Assembly (NCBI GenBank): GCA_947495685.1
Contig: CANLZY010000015.1
Location: 62,001 to 126,000, forward strand
Length of the DNA stretch: 64,000 nucleotides
Direction of reading: 5' to 3'
Origin: an uncultured Tropicimonas sp.
GTDB taxonomy: Bacteria; Pseudomonadota; Alphaproteobacteria; Rhodobacterales; Rhodobacteraceae
Below, piece by piece: positions 1 through 8,250 of the stretch; position 1 is the stretch's first letter; every line of letters begins with the position of its first letter. The notes beneath the pieces were generated by a model. It was not told where the DNA came from. It was given only the letters and a program-made list of their open reading frames with translations, and ran no database searches. The translations under genes and the position numbers were made by a program.

Positions 1-594
1 GGCGGTGACGATCTCGTCGATCCGGGGCATCCCGGCGAGGTCGGCGCCCCAGCGGTGGGCGTTGTAGAGCTGCGGGATCAAGCAGCAATCGGCCATCGTC
101 GGAGTGTCGCCGTGGCAGAACGATCCCGTCTGCTTGTCCTCCAGCAGGATTTCGACCGCCTGCAACCCGTCGGTGATGAACCGCCGCATCCAGGCGACCT
201 TGGTCTCCTCCCCGCCGCCGGCGATCTCGACCACATGGGCCACGACGCCGAGGTTGCAGACCGGGTGGATTTCCATCGCGATGACATCGCTCAGGGCGCG
301 CACCCGGTGCCGGCCCAATGGATCATCGGGCAGAAGGGTTGCGCCGGGCACGGTTTCGTTCAGGTATTCGATGCTGGCCAGGGACTGGATCAGGTCGATT
401 CCGTCGACGGACAATGTCGGTACGCGTCCCTGCGGGTTGTGTTGGCGATAGGCCGCGCCGCGATGCGCCCCGGTCAGCAGGTTGACCTGTTCGGAACGCC
501 AGTCCAGTCCCAGCAGGTTGAGCGCTATACGCAGCCGATAGGCCGCCGAGGAGCGCCAGTAATCGTACAGGACGTAGTCGCGGGATGCTGTCAT
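1..594 (-). CDS. maiA: Maleylacetoacetate isomerase (zeta-class GST), 3' end cut by window edge
   Basis: The reverse strand reads openly from an ATG at 594 to the window edge, giving 198 residues with the C-terminus missing. The N-terminus has the zeta-class glutathione transferase signature SSAAYRLRIALNLLGL (about residues 15-30), followed by NPQGRVPTL and the glutathione-contacting QSLASIEYL segment. The family isomerises maleylacetoacetate to fumarylacetoacetate with glutathione in tyrosine/homogentisate breakdown in the cytoplasm. A full protein is about 210-215 residues, so only a few residues lie outside the window. Neighbouring homogentisate genes, if any, are off the left edge. The product call is firm from motifs; the pathway role is inferred. 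Confidence 0.88.
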   Translation of the reverse strand, partial: MTASRDYVLYDYWRSSAAYRLRIALNLLGLDWRSEQVNLLTGAHRGAAYRQHNPQGRVPTLSVDGIDLIQSLASIEYLNETVPGATLLPDDPLGRHRVRALSDVIAMEIHPVCNLGVVAHVVEIAGGGEETKVAWMRRFITDGLQAVEILLEDKQTGSFCHGDTPTMADCCLIPQLYNAHRWGADLAGMPRIDEIVTA

Positions 595-880
595 GGAATC
601 CTCTGCCTCCGGTATGTCTGTCTGCCTGTCTGGAGATCACGGGTGGTTGCTGCGGGGCAACTGAAAAACGCCCCAGGCCCGGCGTGGTGGCCGCACGCGC
701 GGCAGGTCCAGGGGAACGAGGGGCGCCTGCTGGGACCGGGATGATTCTGTGCCGACAGGGGTGATTCAGGCGCCACGCGGTCTGGACGTAGCGTCATGCG
801 GGGCGAATTGGGAGTGCCGCGGGATCATTGCAGAATGCTGCATCTGCACACTCGGCGTGCAGTGCATGGGAGCCATGCAG

Positions 881-896
881 ACACCATATGTTGTGT
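881..896. promoter_or_regulatory. Distal NrdR-box-like palindrome upstream of nrdJ
   Basis: The 16-mer acaccatatgttgtgt closely matches the NrdR box, a palindrome with the pattern acaCwAtATaTwGtgt bound by the ribonucleotide reductase repressor NrdR. It lies about 500 bp before the nrdJ start, 299 bp upstream of the proximal box at 1180. No partner box was found at the usual 31-32 bp spacing. Whether it acts on nrdJ or on an unseen transcript is open. Confidence 0.5.
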
Positions 897-1029
897 GTCA
901 TTTCTGCAAAAGACGGTGTTCCACCTCCGTTCTGAAAGTTAACGAGTCGCGGCGTCATCCAGAACTGCAGATCCGAAAGGTAACCCCATATTTTGTTTAC
1001 TCTTCGGCGAATCCTCACCAACTGTGGTG

Positions 1030-1044
1030 TTAACGGCTCGTTAA
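1030..1044. promoter_or_regulatory. CtrA-type TTAA-N7-TTAA site
   Basis: Two TTAA half sites are separated by exactly seven bases, matching the binding pattern of the alphaproteobacterial cell-cycle regulator CtrA. GANTC sites, the target of the CcrM methylase, lie at 944, 1009 and 1051. The gene downstream, nrdJ, makes deoxynucleotides, so cell-cycle control would make sense, but binding is inferred from sequence alone. Confidence 0.4.
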
Positions 1045-1129
1045 GGAAGTGAATCGGGTAGGTTCGGACACGCCTGATGCGGGGTGATCGGTCAAGCAAA
1101 AGTTTTGCGACTTGGTTCAAATTTTCTCG

Positions 1130-1158
1130 TTGACCAGGGGCGCTCTCCTACGTCAGAT
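1130..1158 (+). promoter_or_regulatory. Candidate nrdJ promoter overlapping an NrdR box
   Basis: A TTGACC hexamer at 1130-1135 is followed after 17 bp by TCAGAT at 1153-1158, a fair sigma-70-type pair. The -10 element lies inside the proximal NrdR box at 1148-1163, the arrangement expected for repression. No transcription start is known. Confidence 0.35.
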
Positions 1159-1195
1159 TGTGTGGGCGAACTGAACAAGCCACAACATATAGTGG
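1148..1195. promoter_or_regulatory. Tandem NrdR boxes
   Basis: The stronger box, ccacaacatatagtgg at 1180-1195, keeps nearly all core positions of the NrdR palindrome. A weaker one lies at 1148-1163 and ends in attgtgt. Their starts are 32 bp apart, about three helical turns, which is the usual spacing of paired NrdR boxes in front of ribonucleotide reductase genes. They sit about 200 bp before the chosen nrdJ start. The motif is seen directly; repression by NrdR is inferred, and nrdR is not in this window. Confidence 0.6.
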
Positions 1196-1392
1196 CGACG
1201 GTCGCGAGAGGGACAAACATCTGAACAACCGAACGGCCTGACGCCGTTCTCTTGTGCGTGCCATCCACTTGGTACGTTGGCTGTCTCCTTGTGTCTGTCG
1301 TTTGCAAGAATACCCGATCGCGGCGGGAAGGTCGCGTGATGGACAAGACGGAAAGTCCGCCGGCAGGGGCGGAACAAACGCACGGGGCGACC

Positions 1393-4300
1393 ATGAAGAT
1401 CGAGAGAAAATTCACCACGACCGGAAAAGATGCCTATGCCGGTCTGGCATTCACGACGACGACCTCCGAGATCCGCAATCCGGACGGAACAATTGTGTTC
1501 TGCCTGAAGGGCATCGATGTCCCGGCCAGCTGGAGCCAGGTCGCCAGCGATGTGATCGCTCAGAAATACTTCCGCAAGGCCGGCGTCGCCGCCCACCTGA
1601 AGAAGGTCAAGGAAAAGGGTGTGCCGGAGTTCCTGTGGCGCTCGGTTCCCGATACCCATGCGCTGAACGCCCTGCCCAAGGATCAGCGGTACGTTGGAGA
1701 AACCTCGGCCCGCCAGGTCTTCGATCGCCTTGCCGGGGCCTGGGCCTACTGGGGATGGAAAGGGGGCTATTTCACCTCTGAAGCCGACGCCAAGGCCTAC
1801 TTCGACGAAATGCGCTACATGCTGGCCACCCAGCGGGCCGCGCCGAACTCGCCGCAGTGGTTCAACACCGGTCTTCACTGGGCTTACGGAATCGACGGGC
1901 CCAGCCAGGGCCATTTCTATGTCGACCACAAGTCCGGCAAACTGACGAAGTCGAGCTCAGCCTACGAGCACCCCCAGCCCCACGCGTGTTTCATCCAGTC
2001 GGTGTCCGACGATCTGGTAGGCGACGGCGGCATCATGGACCTGTGGGTTCGCGAAGCGCGCCTGTTCAAGTACGGCTCGGGCACCGGCACCAACTTCTCC
2101 AGCCTGCGGGCCGAAGGGGAAAACCTGTCGGGTGGCGGCAAGTCCTCCGGCCTGATGGGCTTTCTCAAGATCGGCGACCGCGCAGCCGGGGCCATCAAGT
2201 CGGGCGGCACCACGCGCCGTGCGGCCAAGATGGTGATCTGTGATGCCGACCACCCCGATATCGAAGAGTTCATCAACTGGAAGGTGAAGGAAGAGCAGAA
2301 GGTTGCCTCCATCGTCGCCGGTTCCAAGATGCACGAGCAGAAGCTCAACCTGATCTTCGACGCGATCGGGACGTGGGACGGCGACGCGGCCGATGCTGTC
2401 GACCCCAAGAAGAACCCCTCGCTGAAAACCGCGATCCGCGAAGCCAAGAAGGTCGCGATCCCCGAGACCTACGTCAAGCGTGTGCTGGACTATGCCAAGC
2501 AGGGCTATTCCAGCATCGAATTCCCGACCTATGACACCGATTGGGACAGCGAGGCCTACAGCTCTGTCTCCGGGCAGAACTCCAACAATTCCGTGCGCGT
2601 CACCGATGCCTTCCTCAAGGCCGTCAAGGACGATGCGAACTGGGAATTGCTGCGCCGCACCGATGGGCAGATCGCCAAGACCATCAAGGCCCGCGACCTG
2701 TGGGAACAGATCGGTCATGCCGCATGGTCCTGTGCCGATCCGGGCATCCAGTTCCACGACACTGTCAACGCCTGGCACACCTGCCCGGAAGACGGCGCGA
2801 TCCGTGGCTCCAACCCGTGTTCCGAGTACATGTTCCTCGATGACACGGCCTGTAACCTGGCCTCGATGAACCTGCTGACCTTCCTCAAGGACGGTGAGTT
2901 CCAGTCCGAGGACTACGTTCATGCCACCCGTCTGTGGACCCTGACGCTGGAGATCTCGGTCACCATGGCGCAGTTCCCGTCGAGGGAAATCGCGCAGCTG
3001 TCCTATGACTTCCGCACCCTGGGGCTGGGCTATGCCAACATCGGCGGCCTGCTGATGAACCTTGGCTACAGCTACGACAGTGACGAGGGCAGGGCGCTCT
3101 GCGGGGCTCTGAGCGCCGTGATGACAGGCGTGGCCTACGCCACCTCTGCCGAGGTCGCTGGCGAGCTGGGGCCGTTTGCGGGCTACGAGCGCAACGCCAA
3201 CCACATGCTGCGCGTCATCCGGAACCACCGCAACGCCGCCCACGGCCGGAAGGATGGCTACGAGGGATTGGCGGTCAAGCCGGTGCCGCTGGATCATGCC
3301 TCCAACCCCGACAAGACGCTGAGCGAACTGGCCCGTCAGGCCTGGGACGAGGCGCTGCGCCTGGGCGAGATGAACGGTTTCCGCAATGCGCAAGCCACCG
3401 TGGTTGCCCCCACCGGCACGATCGGCCTGGTGATGGACTGTGACACGACGGGCATCGAGCCGGACTTTGCGCTGGTCAAGTTCAAGAAGCTCGCTGGTGG
3501 CGGTTACTTCAAGATCATCAACCGCTCGGTTCCCGCAGCGCTTGAGAAGCAGGGCTATACCTCCAGCCAGATCGAAGAGATCATTGCCTACGCCGTTGGC
3601 CATGGCAGCCTTGGCAATGCGCCCGGCATCAACCACACCGCGCTGGCCGGCGCAGGGTTCGGCCAGGCCGAGATCGACAAGGTCGAGGCGGCGCTGCCCT
3701 CGGCGTTCGATATTCGTTTCGTCTTCAACCAGTGGACTTTGGGGCAGGAATTCTGCACCGACGTGCTGGGCATCCCCGCCGCCCGGCTGAACGACCCCAC
3801 GTTCGACCTGCTGACGCATCTCGGGTTTTCCCGTGCCCAGATCGACGCCGCGAACGACCACGTCTGCGGAACGATGACCGTCGAAGGCGCGCCGCACCTG
3901 AAGGACGAGCACCTCAGCATCTTCGATTGCGCCAACCCCTGCGGCAAGAAGGGCAAGCGGTTCCTGAACGTCAACAGTCACATCACCATGATGGCGGCGG
4001 CCCAATCCTTCATCTCGGGTGCGATCTCCAAGACGATCAACATGCCCAACGATGCCACCATCGAGGATTGCCAGAAGGCGTACGAGCTGTCCTGGAGCCT
4101 CGGCACCAAGGCCAACGCGCTGTACCGCGACGGGTCGAAACTGAGCCAACCGCTGGCCGCCGCGCTGGTCGAGGACGATGACGAGGCTGCCGAAACCCTC
4201 GAGAGCGGGTCGCCACAGGAAAAGGCAACCGTGCTGGCCGAGAAGATCATCGAGAAGGTGATCGTGAAGGAAATCGTCCGGTCGCACCGCGAGAAGATGC

Positions 4301-5082
4301 CGGAGCGTCGCAAGGGCTACACGCAAAAGGCCAACGTGGGCGGGCACAAGGTCTACCTGCGCACGGGCGAATATCAGGACGGCCAGCTGGGCGAAATCTT
4401 CATCGACATGCACAAGGAGGGCGCAGGCTTCCGGGCGATGATGAACAACTTCGCCATCGCTGTGAGCGTCGGCCTGCAATACGGTGTTCCGCTAGAAGAA
4501 TTCGTCGATGCCTTCACCTTTACCAAGTTCGAGCCGGCGGGCATCGTCCAGGGCAATGACAGCATCAAGAACGCCACCTCGATCCTCGACTACATCTTCC
4601 GCGAACTGGCCGTGTCCTACCTCGACCGGACCGACCTGGCGCATGTGAAGCCCTCGGGCCACACGTTCGACGACCTCGGGCGGGGCGACCAGCACGACGG
4701 CCTGTCCAACATCGAGGAGCTGAGCGAAACGGCTGCCAGCAAGTCGCTGGAGGTGCTCAAGCAGATCAGCTCCACCGGATATCTGCGCAAGCGGCTTCCG
4801 CAGGAACTGGTGGTTCTGCAAGGCGGCGTCGAAACCATGGCCGGCGGCATGGCGCTGCGCAGTTCCCTGGACCCGCTGGCGACGTTGCAGACGCTGGTCC
4901 CCGAGACAACGGCCCGTGCCGAGACCTCCATGGGCGCCATCGTGTCGATGGACGACCGCACCAAGGCGCGGATGCAGGGCTACGAAGGCGAGGCCTGCGG
5001 CGATTGTGGAAACTACACGCTGGTGCGCAACGGCACCTGCATGAAGTGCAACACCTGTGGCTCCACAAGCGGGTGTAGCTGA
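1393..5082 (+). CDS. nrdJ: Adenosylcobalamin-dependent (class II) ribonucleoside-diphosphate reductase
   Basis: This 1229-residue protein reduces ribonucleotides to deoxyribonucleotides using coenzyme B12 to make its thiyl radical, so it needs no oxygen or iron cofactor. The active-site segment [20 protein letters not shown] starts at residue 474. Two further conserved stretches are [19 protein letters not shown] and [20 protein letters not shown]. The C-terminal 30 residues form a zinc-ribbon-like Cys cluster (CGDCG, CMKCNTC, SGCS) typical of NrdJ. The open frame extends to 1252, but homologues typically begin MKIERKF, so the ATG at 1393 was chosen; ATG 1339 is an alternative. NrdR boxes and a terminator frame it as a single-gene unit, perhaps with a tiny ORF behind it. 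Confidence 0.96.
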   Translation: MKIERKFTTTGKDAYAGLAFTTTTSEIRNPDGTIVFCLKGIDVPASWSQVASDVIAQKYFRKAGVAAHLKKVKEKGVPEFLWRSVPDTHALNALPKDQRYVGETSARQVFDRLAGAWAYWGWKGGYFTSEADAKAYFDEMRYMLATQRAAPNSPQWFNTGLHWAYGIDGPSQGHFYVDHKSGKLTKSSSAYEHPQPHACFIQSVSDDLVGDGGIMDLWVREARLFKYGSGTGTNFSSLRAEGENLSGGGKSSGLMGFLKIGDRAAGAIKSGGTTRRAAKMVICDADHPDIEEFINWKVKEEQKVASIVAGSKMHEQKLNLIFDAIGTWDGDAADAVDPKKNPSLKTAIREAKKVAIPETYVKRVLDYAKQGYSSIEFPTYDTDWDSEAYSSVSGQNSNNSVRVTDAFLKAVKDDANWELLRRTDGQIAKTIKARDLWEQIGHAAWSCADPGIQFHDTVNAWHTCPEDGAIRGSNPCSEYMFLDDTACNLASMNLLTFLKDGEFQSEDYVHATRLWTLTLEISVTMAQFPSREIAQLSYDFRTLGLGYANIGGLLMNLGYSYDSDEGRALCGALSAVMTGVAYATSAEVAGELGPFAGYERNANHMLRVIRNHRNAAHGRKDGYEGLAVKPVPLDHASNPDKTLSELARQAWDEALRLGEMNGFRNAQATVVAPTGTIGLVMDCDTTGIEPDFALVKFKKLAGGGYFKIINRSVPAALEKQGYTSSQIEEIIAYAVGHGSLGNAPGINHTALAGAGFGQAEIDKVEAALPSAFDIRFVFNQWTLGQEFCTDVLGIPAARLNDPTFDLLTHLGFSRAQIDAANDHVCGTMTVEGAPHLKDEHLSIFDCANPCGKKGKRFLNVNSHITMMAAAQSFISGAISKTINMPNDATIEDCQKAYELSWSLGTKANALYRDGSKLSQPLAAALVEDDDEAAETLESGSPQEKATVLAEKIIEKVIVKEIVRSHREKMPERRKGYTQKANVGGHKVYLRTGEYQDGQLGEIFIDMHKEGAGFRAMMNNFAIAVSVGLQYGVPLEEFVDAFTFTKFEPAGIVQGNDSIKNATSILDYIFRELAVSYLDRTDLAHVKPSGHTFDDLGRGDQHDGLSNIEELSETAASKSLEVLKQISSTGYLRKRLPQELVVLQGGVETMAGGMALRSSLDPLATLQTLVPETTARAETSMGAIVSMDDRTKARMQGYEGEACGDCGNYTLVRNGTCMKCNTCGSTSGCS

Positions 5083-5185
5083 CGCACTGCGGTTGCAGGG
5101 CAGGTCGGGGCACTGCACGTCCCGATCGGCAAAGTGACCGGATTTCATGGCGGGTTCACCCGCCACGACGAAAGGAATACGTGCC

Positions 5186-5281
5186 ATGCCTGCTTCCCCA
5201 GGTCTGGCGCGGGTTGAGGGGTGGGTGCGCTCGCCCCGGGCGGATCAGGCCGCAGGCAAACAAACCGAGCGGTACAAATAG
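5186..5281 (+). CDS. Possible 31-residue small protein between nrdJ and its terminator
   Basis: An ATG at 5186 follows a good ribosome binding site (AAAGGA, nine bases upstream) and opens a 31-codon frame ending TAG at 5279-5281. The product is polar and basic (MPASPGLARVEGWV at its start, KQTERYK at its end). It lies about 100 bp after nrdJ and ends 20 bp before a strong rho-independent terminator, so it would be the last cistron of the nrdJ transcript. No family was recognised. It may be a chance frame; the binding site and position are the only support. Confidence 0.3.
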   Translation: MPASPGLARVEGWVRSPRADQAAGKQTERYK

Positions 5282-5301
5282 TGAGCTTGATCAGTCAGAC
5301 T

Positions 5302-5330
5302 GGGGCACCTTCGGGTGCCCCGTTTTCTTT
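5302..5330 (+). terminator. Rho-independent terminator after nrdJ
   Basis: An 8-bp perfect stem GGGGCACC/GGTGCCCC with the stable TTCG tetraloop is followed by GTTTTCTTT. This is a textbook intrinsic terminator for the nrdJ transcript. Confidence 0.9.
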
Positions 5331-5715
5331 GTGCAGGGATGTGGGTTCTCGGCGCCAGGGCGTGTCGGACGCGGGAAGTGTCCGGGACCAAGGAAAATAC
5401 CTGCGATCCGGCTGTAGCGATGACTTGTCGACGGGGCGTGGGAATGGGGGTTGGAACACGACGCTGCTGAACCGCCCATTTCAACCTGGACCTCAGCCAT
5501 GTGTGCGGGAGCACGTCCTGGCGCATTTTCGCGCCATCCACGGCCTGCGTGCGCGTGGCGCGACCATGATGCATAGGCAGCCCAAGACGGATTTCCCGTT
5601 CCAGCGACGAATTGCTGTCGCTGGAAGTGGTCACGCCGGCCTCGAACTGGCCGTTTTCCGAAGCCTGATGAGGCAACGGAGGCTGTGGGTTTCGCGCGCA
5701 GCATTGGGTCCCCCC
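5331..5715. other. Intergenic stretch with no recognised gene
   Basis: This lies between two convergent terminators. Short frames are open on both strands but none resembles a known protein or has a clear start. One perfect hairpin is visible at 5599-5626 (10-bp stem TTCCAGCGAC/GTCGCTGGAA, 8-base loop). A decayed gene or a small RNA cannot be excluded. Confidence 0.5.
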
Positions 5716-5750
5716 AAAAAAGACGGGCCCCTGCTTGTGCGGGGCCCGTC
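5716..5750 (-). terminator. Rho-independent terminator of the usp-symporter unit
   Basis: On the reverse strand a 10-bp perfect stem (5722-5731 with 5741-5750, GACGGGCCCC) and a 9-base loop are followed by six T residues. It lies 23 bp after the symporter stop codon. Confidence 0.9.
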
Positions 5751-5773
5751 CTTCAAACAGAAATCAGAGAGAC

Positions 5774-7315
5774 TCAGTGATCGAACTTCTTGATTTCACC
5801 GGACTTCAGTCGCGTGAGATAGCGATCCAGTTCTGTCTTCACCACCGGCATCAGGAAATAGAGCGCGGTGATGTTCACCACGGCCATTGCAAAGATCGCC
5901 GCATCGGAGAAGTCGATCACCGGTCCGAGACTTGCAGCTGCCCCGATGACCACGAACACGCAGAAAATGACCTTGAAGACCAGTTCCGTCGTCTTGCCTT
6001 CTCCGAACAGGTAGGTCCAGGCCTTGAGGCCATAGTAGGACCACGAGATCATCGTGGAGAACGCGAACAGGATCACCGCGATGGCGAGCACATACGGGAA
6101 CCATCCGAATGCCGATGCGAAAGCGGCCGAGGTCAGGCCCACGCCCGAGGTTCCGCCGACCGTCTGGATCGAATTGCCATCCAGAATGTACCGACCGGTT
6201 TCGGGATCGATCATCAACTGTCCGGAGATCGTTATGACCAGCGCAGTCATGGTGCAGATCACGACTGTGTCGATGAACGGCTCCAGCAGAGACACGAACC
6301 CTTCGGTGATCGGCTCCTTGGTGCGCACGGCAGAGTGCGCGATTGCGGCAGATCCGACACCGGCTTCGTTCGAGAACGCGGCCCGCTTGAACCCCTGGAT
6401 CAACGCGCCGACCATGCCGCCAGCAACTCCGAGCCCGGTGAAGGCACCGGCAAAGATCTGACCGAAGGCCCAGCCGATCTTGTCGTAGTTGACCAGCAGA
6501 ATGACGAGGGCGGCGAGGACGTAAAGGATGCCCATGAACGGAACGACCTTTTCCGTAACCCGCGCGATGGACTTGATGCCGCCGACGATGACCGCGAACA
6601 CGACCGCGGCAAAGATAATGCCCGTGATCCAGCCCGGGTAATCCCCGACGATGCCCGAGATCTGCGCATGCGCCTGATTGGCCTGGAACATGTTGCCGCC
6701 GCCAAGCGCTCCGAGGATACAGAAGATCGAGAACACCACGGCGAGAATCTTGCCGCCGGGCACGCCGCGTTCCGCAAACCCCTTGGAGATATAATACATC
6801 GGTCCACCGGACACCGTGCCGTCCGGGTATTCGTTCCGATATTTGACACCAAGCGTACACTCGGTGAACTTTGACGCCATGCCCAGAAGGCCCGCAAGGA
6901 TCATCCAGAAGGTTGCGCCTGGCCCGCCGATACCAACGGCGACGGCGACACCAGCAATGTTGCCAAGCCCGACGGTGCCCGACAGCGCCGTGGCGAGGGC
7001 CTGAAAGTGGCTGACTTCGCCGGCGTCATCCGGATCGGAAAAGTCCCCTTTCACCAGTTCGATCGAATGGCGAAACGCGCGGACCTGGATGAACCCGAAA
7101 TAGAATGTGAAAACCGACGCCGCGACAACCAGCCAAAGCACGATCCAGGGGAAGCTTGTTCCCGGAAGCGGTGCGAAGATCAGGTTCACGAATGGGCCGG
7201 TCACGGAGGCGAAGACTTCGTTGACAGTCTGGTCGATGCTCTTGGCTTCTTGCGCGACGGCAGACGTCGCGCAGAAAAACAGGCCGGCTGCGGCCGCAAA
7301 TGCTGTTCTGTTCAT
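5774..7315 (-). CDS. Sodium:alanine/glycine symporter (AGCS family)
   Basis: This 513-residue inner-membrane protein belongs to the alanine-or-glycine:cation symporter family, which imports small neutral amino acids with Na+. An N-terminal signal-like segment (LFFCATSAVAQ) precedes about ten membrane helices. The family signature runs through FQALATALSGTVGLGNIAGV and GGPGATFWM near residues 105-145, then SGGPMYYI and the later GAFTGLGVAGGMVGALIQG. It ends FDH, 23 bp before a terminator. It starts 10 bp after the universal stress protein stop, so the two are almost certainly cotranscribed. Substrate specificity (alanine, glycine or D-amino acids) cannot be read from the sequence. Confidence 0.93.
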   Translation of the reverse strand: MNRTAFAAAAGLFFCATSAVAQEAKSIDQTVNEVFASVTGPFVNLIFAPLPGTSFPWIVLWLVVAASVFTFYFGFIQVRAFRHSIELVKGDFSDPDDAGEVSHFQALATALSGTVGLGNIAGVAVAVGIGGPGATFWMILAGLLGMASKFTECTLGVKYRNEYPDGTVSGGPMYYISKGFAERGVPGGKILAVVFSIFCILGALGGGNMFQANQAHAQISGIVGDYPGWITGIIFAAVVFAVIVGGIKSIARVTEKVVPFMGILYVLAALVILLVNYDKIGWAFGQIFAGAFTGLGVAGGMVGALIQGFKRAAFSNEAGVGSAAIAHSAVRTKEPITEGFVSLLEPFIDTVVICTMTALVITISGQLMIDPETGRYILDGNSIQTVGGTSGVGLTSAAFASAFGWFPYVLAIAVILFAFSTMISWSYYGLKAWTYLFGEGKTTELVFKVIFCVFVVIGAAASLGPVIDFSDAAIFAMAVVNITALYFLMPVVKTELDRYLTRLKSGEIKKFDH

Positions 7316-7325
7316 TTCAAATTCC

Positions 7326-7763
7326 TCAATTCACGACCGTGACCGGCACACTCGCGTTCATCACGAGGTTGGCCGTGGACGATCCGAAAATGCGCTTGAC
7401 GACGCCCCCCTCGGAAGATCGTGCAACAACGATCTGGTCGGCGGCCTCTTTCCTTGCAACGCGGTCCAGTGTTTCGGCGACATCGCCGTGCTTGACGAAG
7501 CCACGAACGTTCACTCCTTCGGCCTTGAGGGCCTCCATTGCTGGGGTGAGAATACGGGATTCCGCAAGGGCGATCTCCTGCTCCCGACGTTTGTGCCGCG
7601 CTTCGTTTTCCTCCGGCGTCTGGAACGAGTAGGGAGACCACTCGACCACGTAGACAAGGATCAGTTCGCAGGCGTCCATGCGTTCTGCGCGGGACTTTGC
7701 GAAGTTGATTGCTCGGTCCCCCGAGCCGGTTCCGTCGATCCCGACAATGATTTTGACTGTCAT
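7326..7763 (-). CDS. Universal stress protein, UspA family
   Basis: A 145-residue single-domain Usp. It begins MTVKIIVGIDGTGSGDRAI, the first strand and loop of the fold, and ends with the nucleotide-binding-type motif around ADQIVVARSSEGGVVKRIFG, then STANLVMNASVPVTVV. The C-terminal SSEGG..RIFGSSTANLV approximates the ATP-binding G-2x-G-9x-G(S/T) pattern. The open frame extends 35 codons further upstream, but the ATG at 7763 has a purine-rich binding site (AGGGATAGG) and fits the family start. It is the first gene of a two-gene unit with the symporter. A role in tuning the transporter or responding to energy stress is a guess from pairing. Confidence 0.92.
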   Translation of the reverse strand: MTVKIIVGIDGTGSGDRAINFAKSRAERMDACELILVYVVEWSPYSFQTPEENEARHKRREQEIALAESRILTPAMEALKAEGVNVRGFVKHGDVAETLDRVARKEAADQIVVARSSEGGVVKRIFGSSTANLVMNASVPVTVVN

Positions 7764-8250
7764 ACCTATCCCTATATTTTTGGTTTTTTGGTGTTCGCGC
7801 TCGTCTGGTAGACTGGTAGGAAACTGTGCGTGTGATGCCAGTAACTCTGCACGAGCCTCTTGCGTCAATGAAATCGTTCACATCTCAGGGGGAGGGGGCG
7901 CCACGTGGATCCGGTGCCGTGCCGGAAAGGTACCAGCGTGAAAGTGTTGCAAACCGGGCTGCAATCGCGCGGGCGTTCTGTTCGCTGGTGTGAGAATGCG
8001 GACATCCGATCGGTCTTGCCGGATGGCCGTTTCGGGTCCGCCACCGTCGATGTTTGCACCGTTGTCCGCCTGGTGTTCAGACTGCCTTGCGGAGATCTGG
8101 TCGTTACTCGGGCGGCGTTCTGTCCGACATTCTTCAAAGACCGTCTTGCCGCTGAAAGGGGCCGAGGCGAAGGTGGTTATTGCTGTTGCACACGCCGACA
8201 ATCATGCAGAAGTTCAGGCGACTTGGGTTCGATGGAAGAAGGCTTTCGGA
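7764..8250. other. Divergent intergenic region, no gene assigned
   Basis: This 487-bp stretch separates the leftward usp unit from the rightward phospholipase D gene. The phospholipase frame is open through part of it (from 7990), but the encoded residues look non-protein-like and a lipoprotein start at 8251 is better. No clear promoter pair or known regulatory motif was found. Confidence 0.5.

Noticed and set aside
1196-1392. Adenosylcobalamin riboswitch before nrdJ
   Set aside because: Expected for a B12 enzyme, and a GGGAAGG-like string is present, but the conserved B12-box and core segments were not found.
1957-4479. 840-codon reverse-strand open frame
   Set aside because: It is the antisense of nrdJ. 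High GC keeps the frame open; it has no family features and no binding site.
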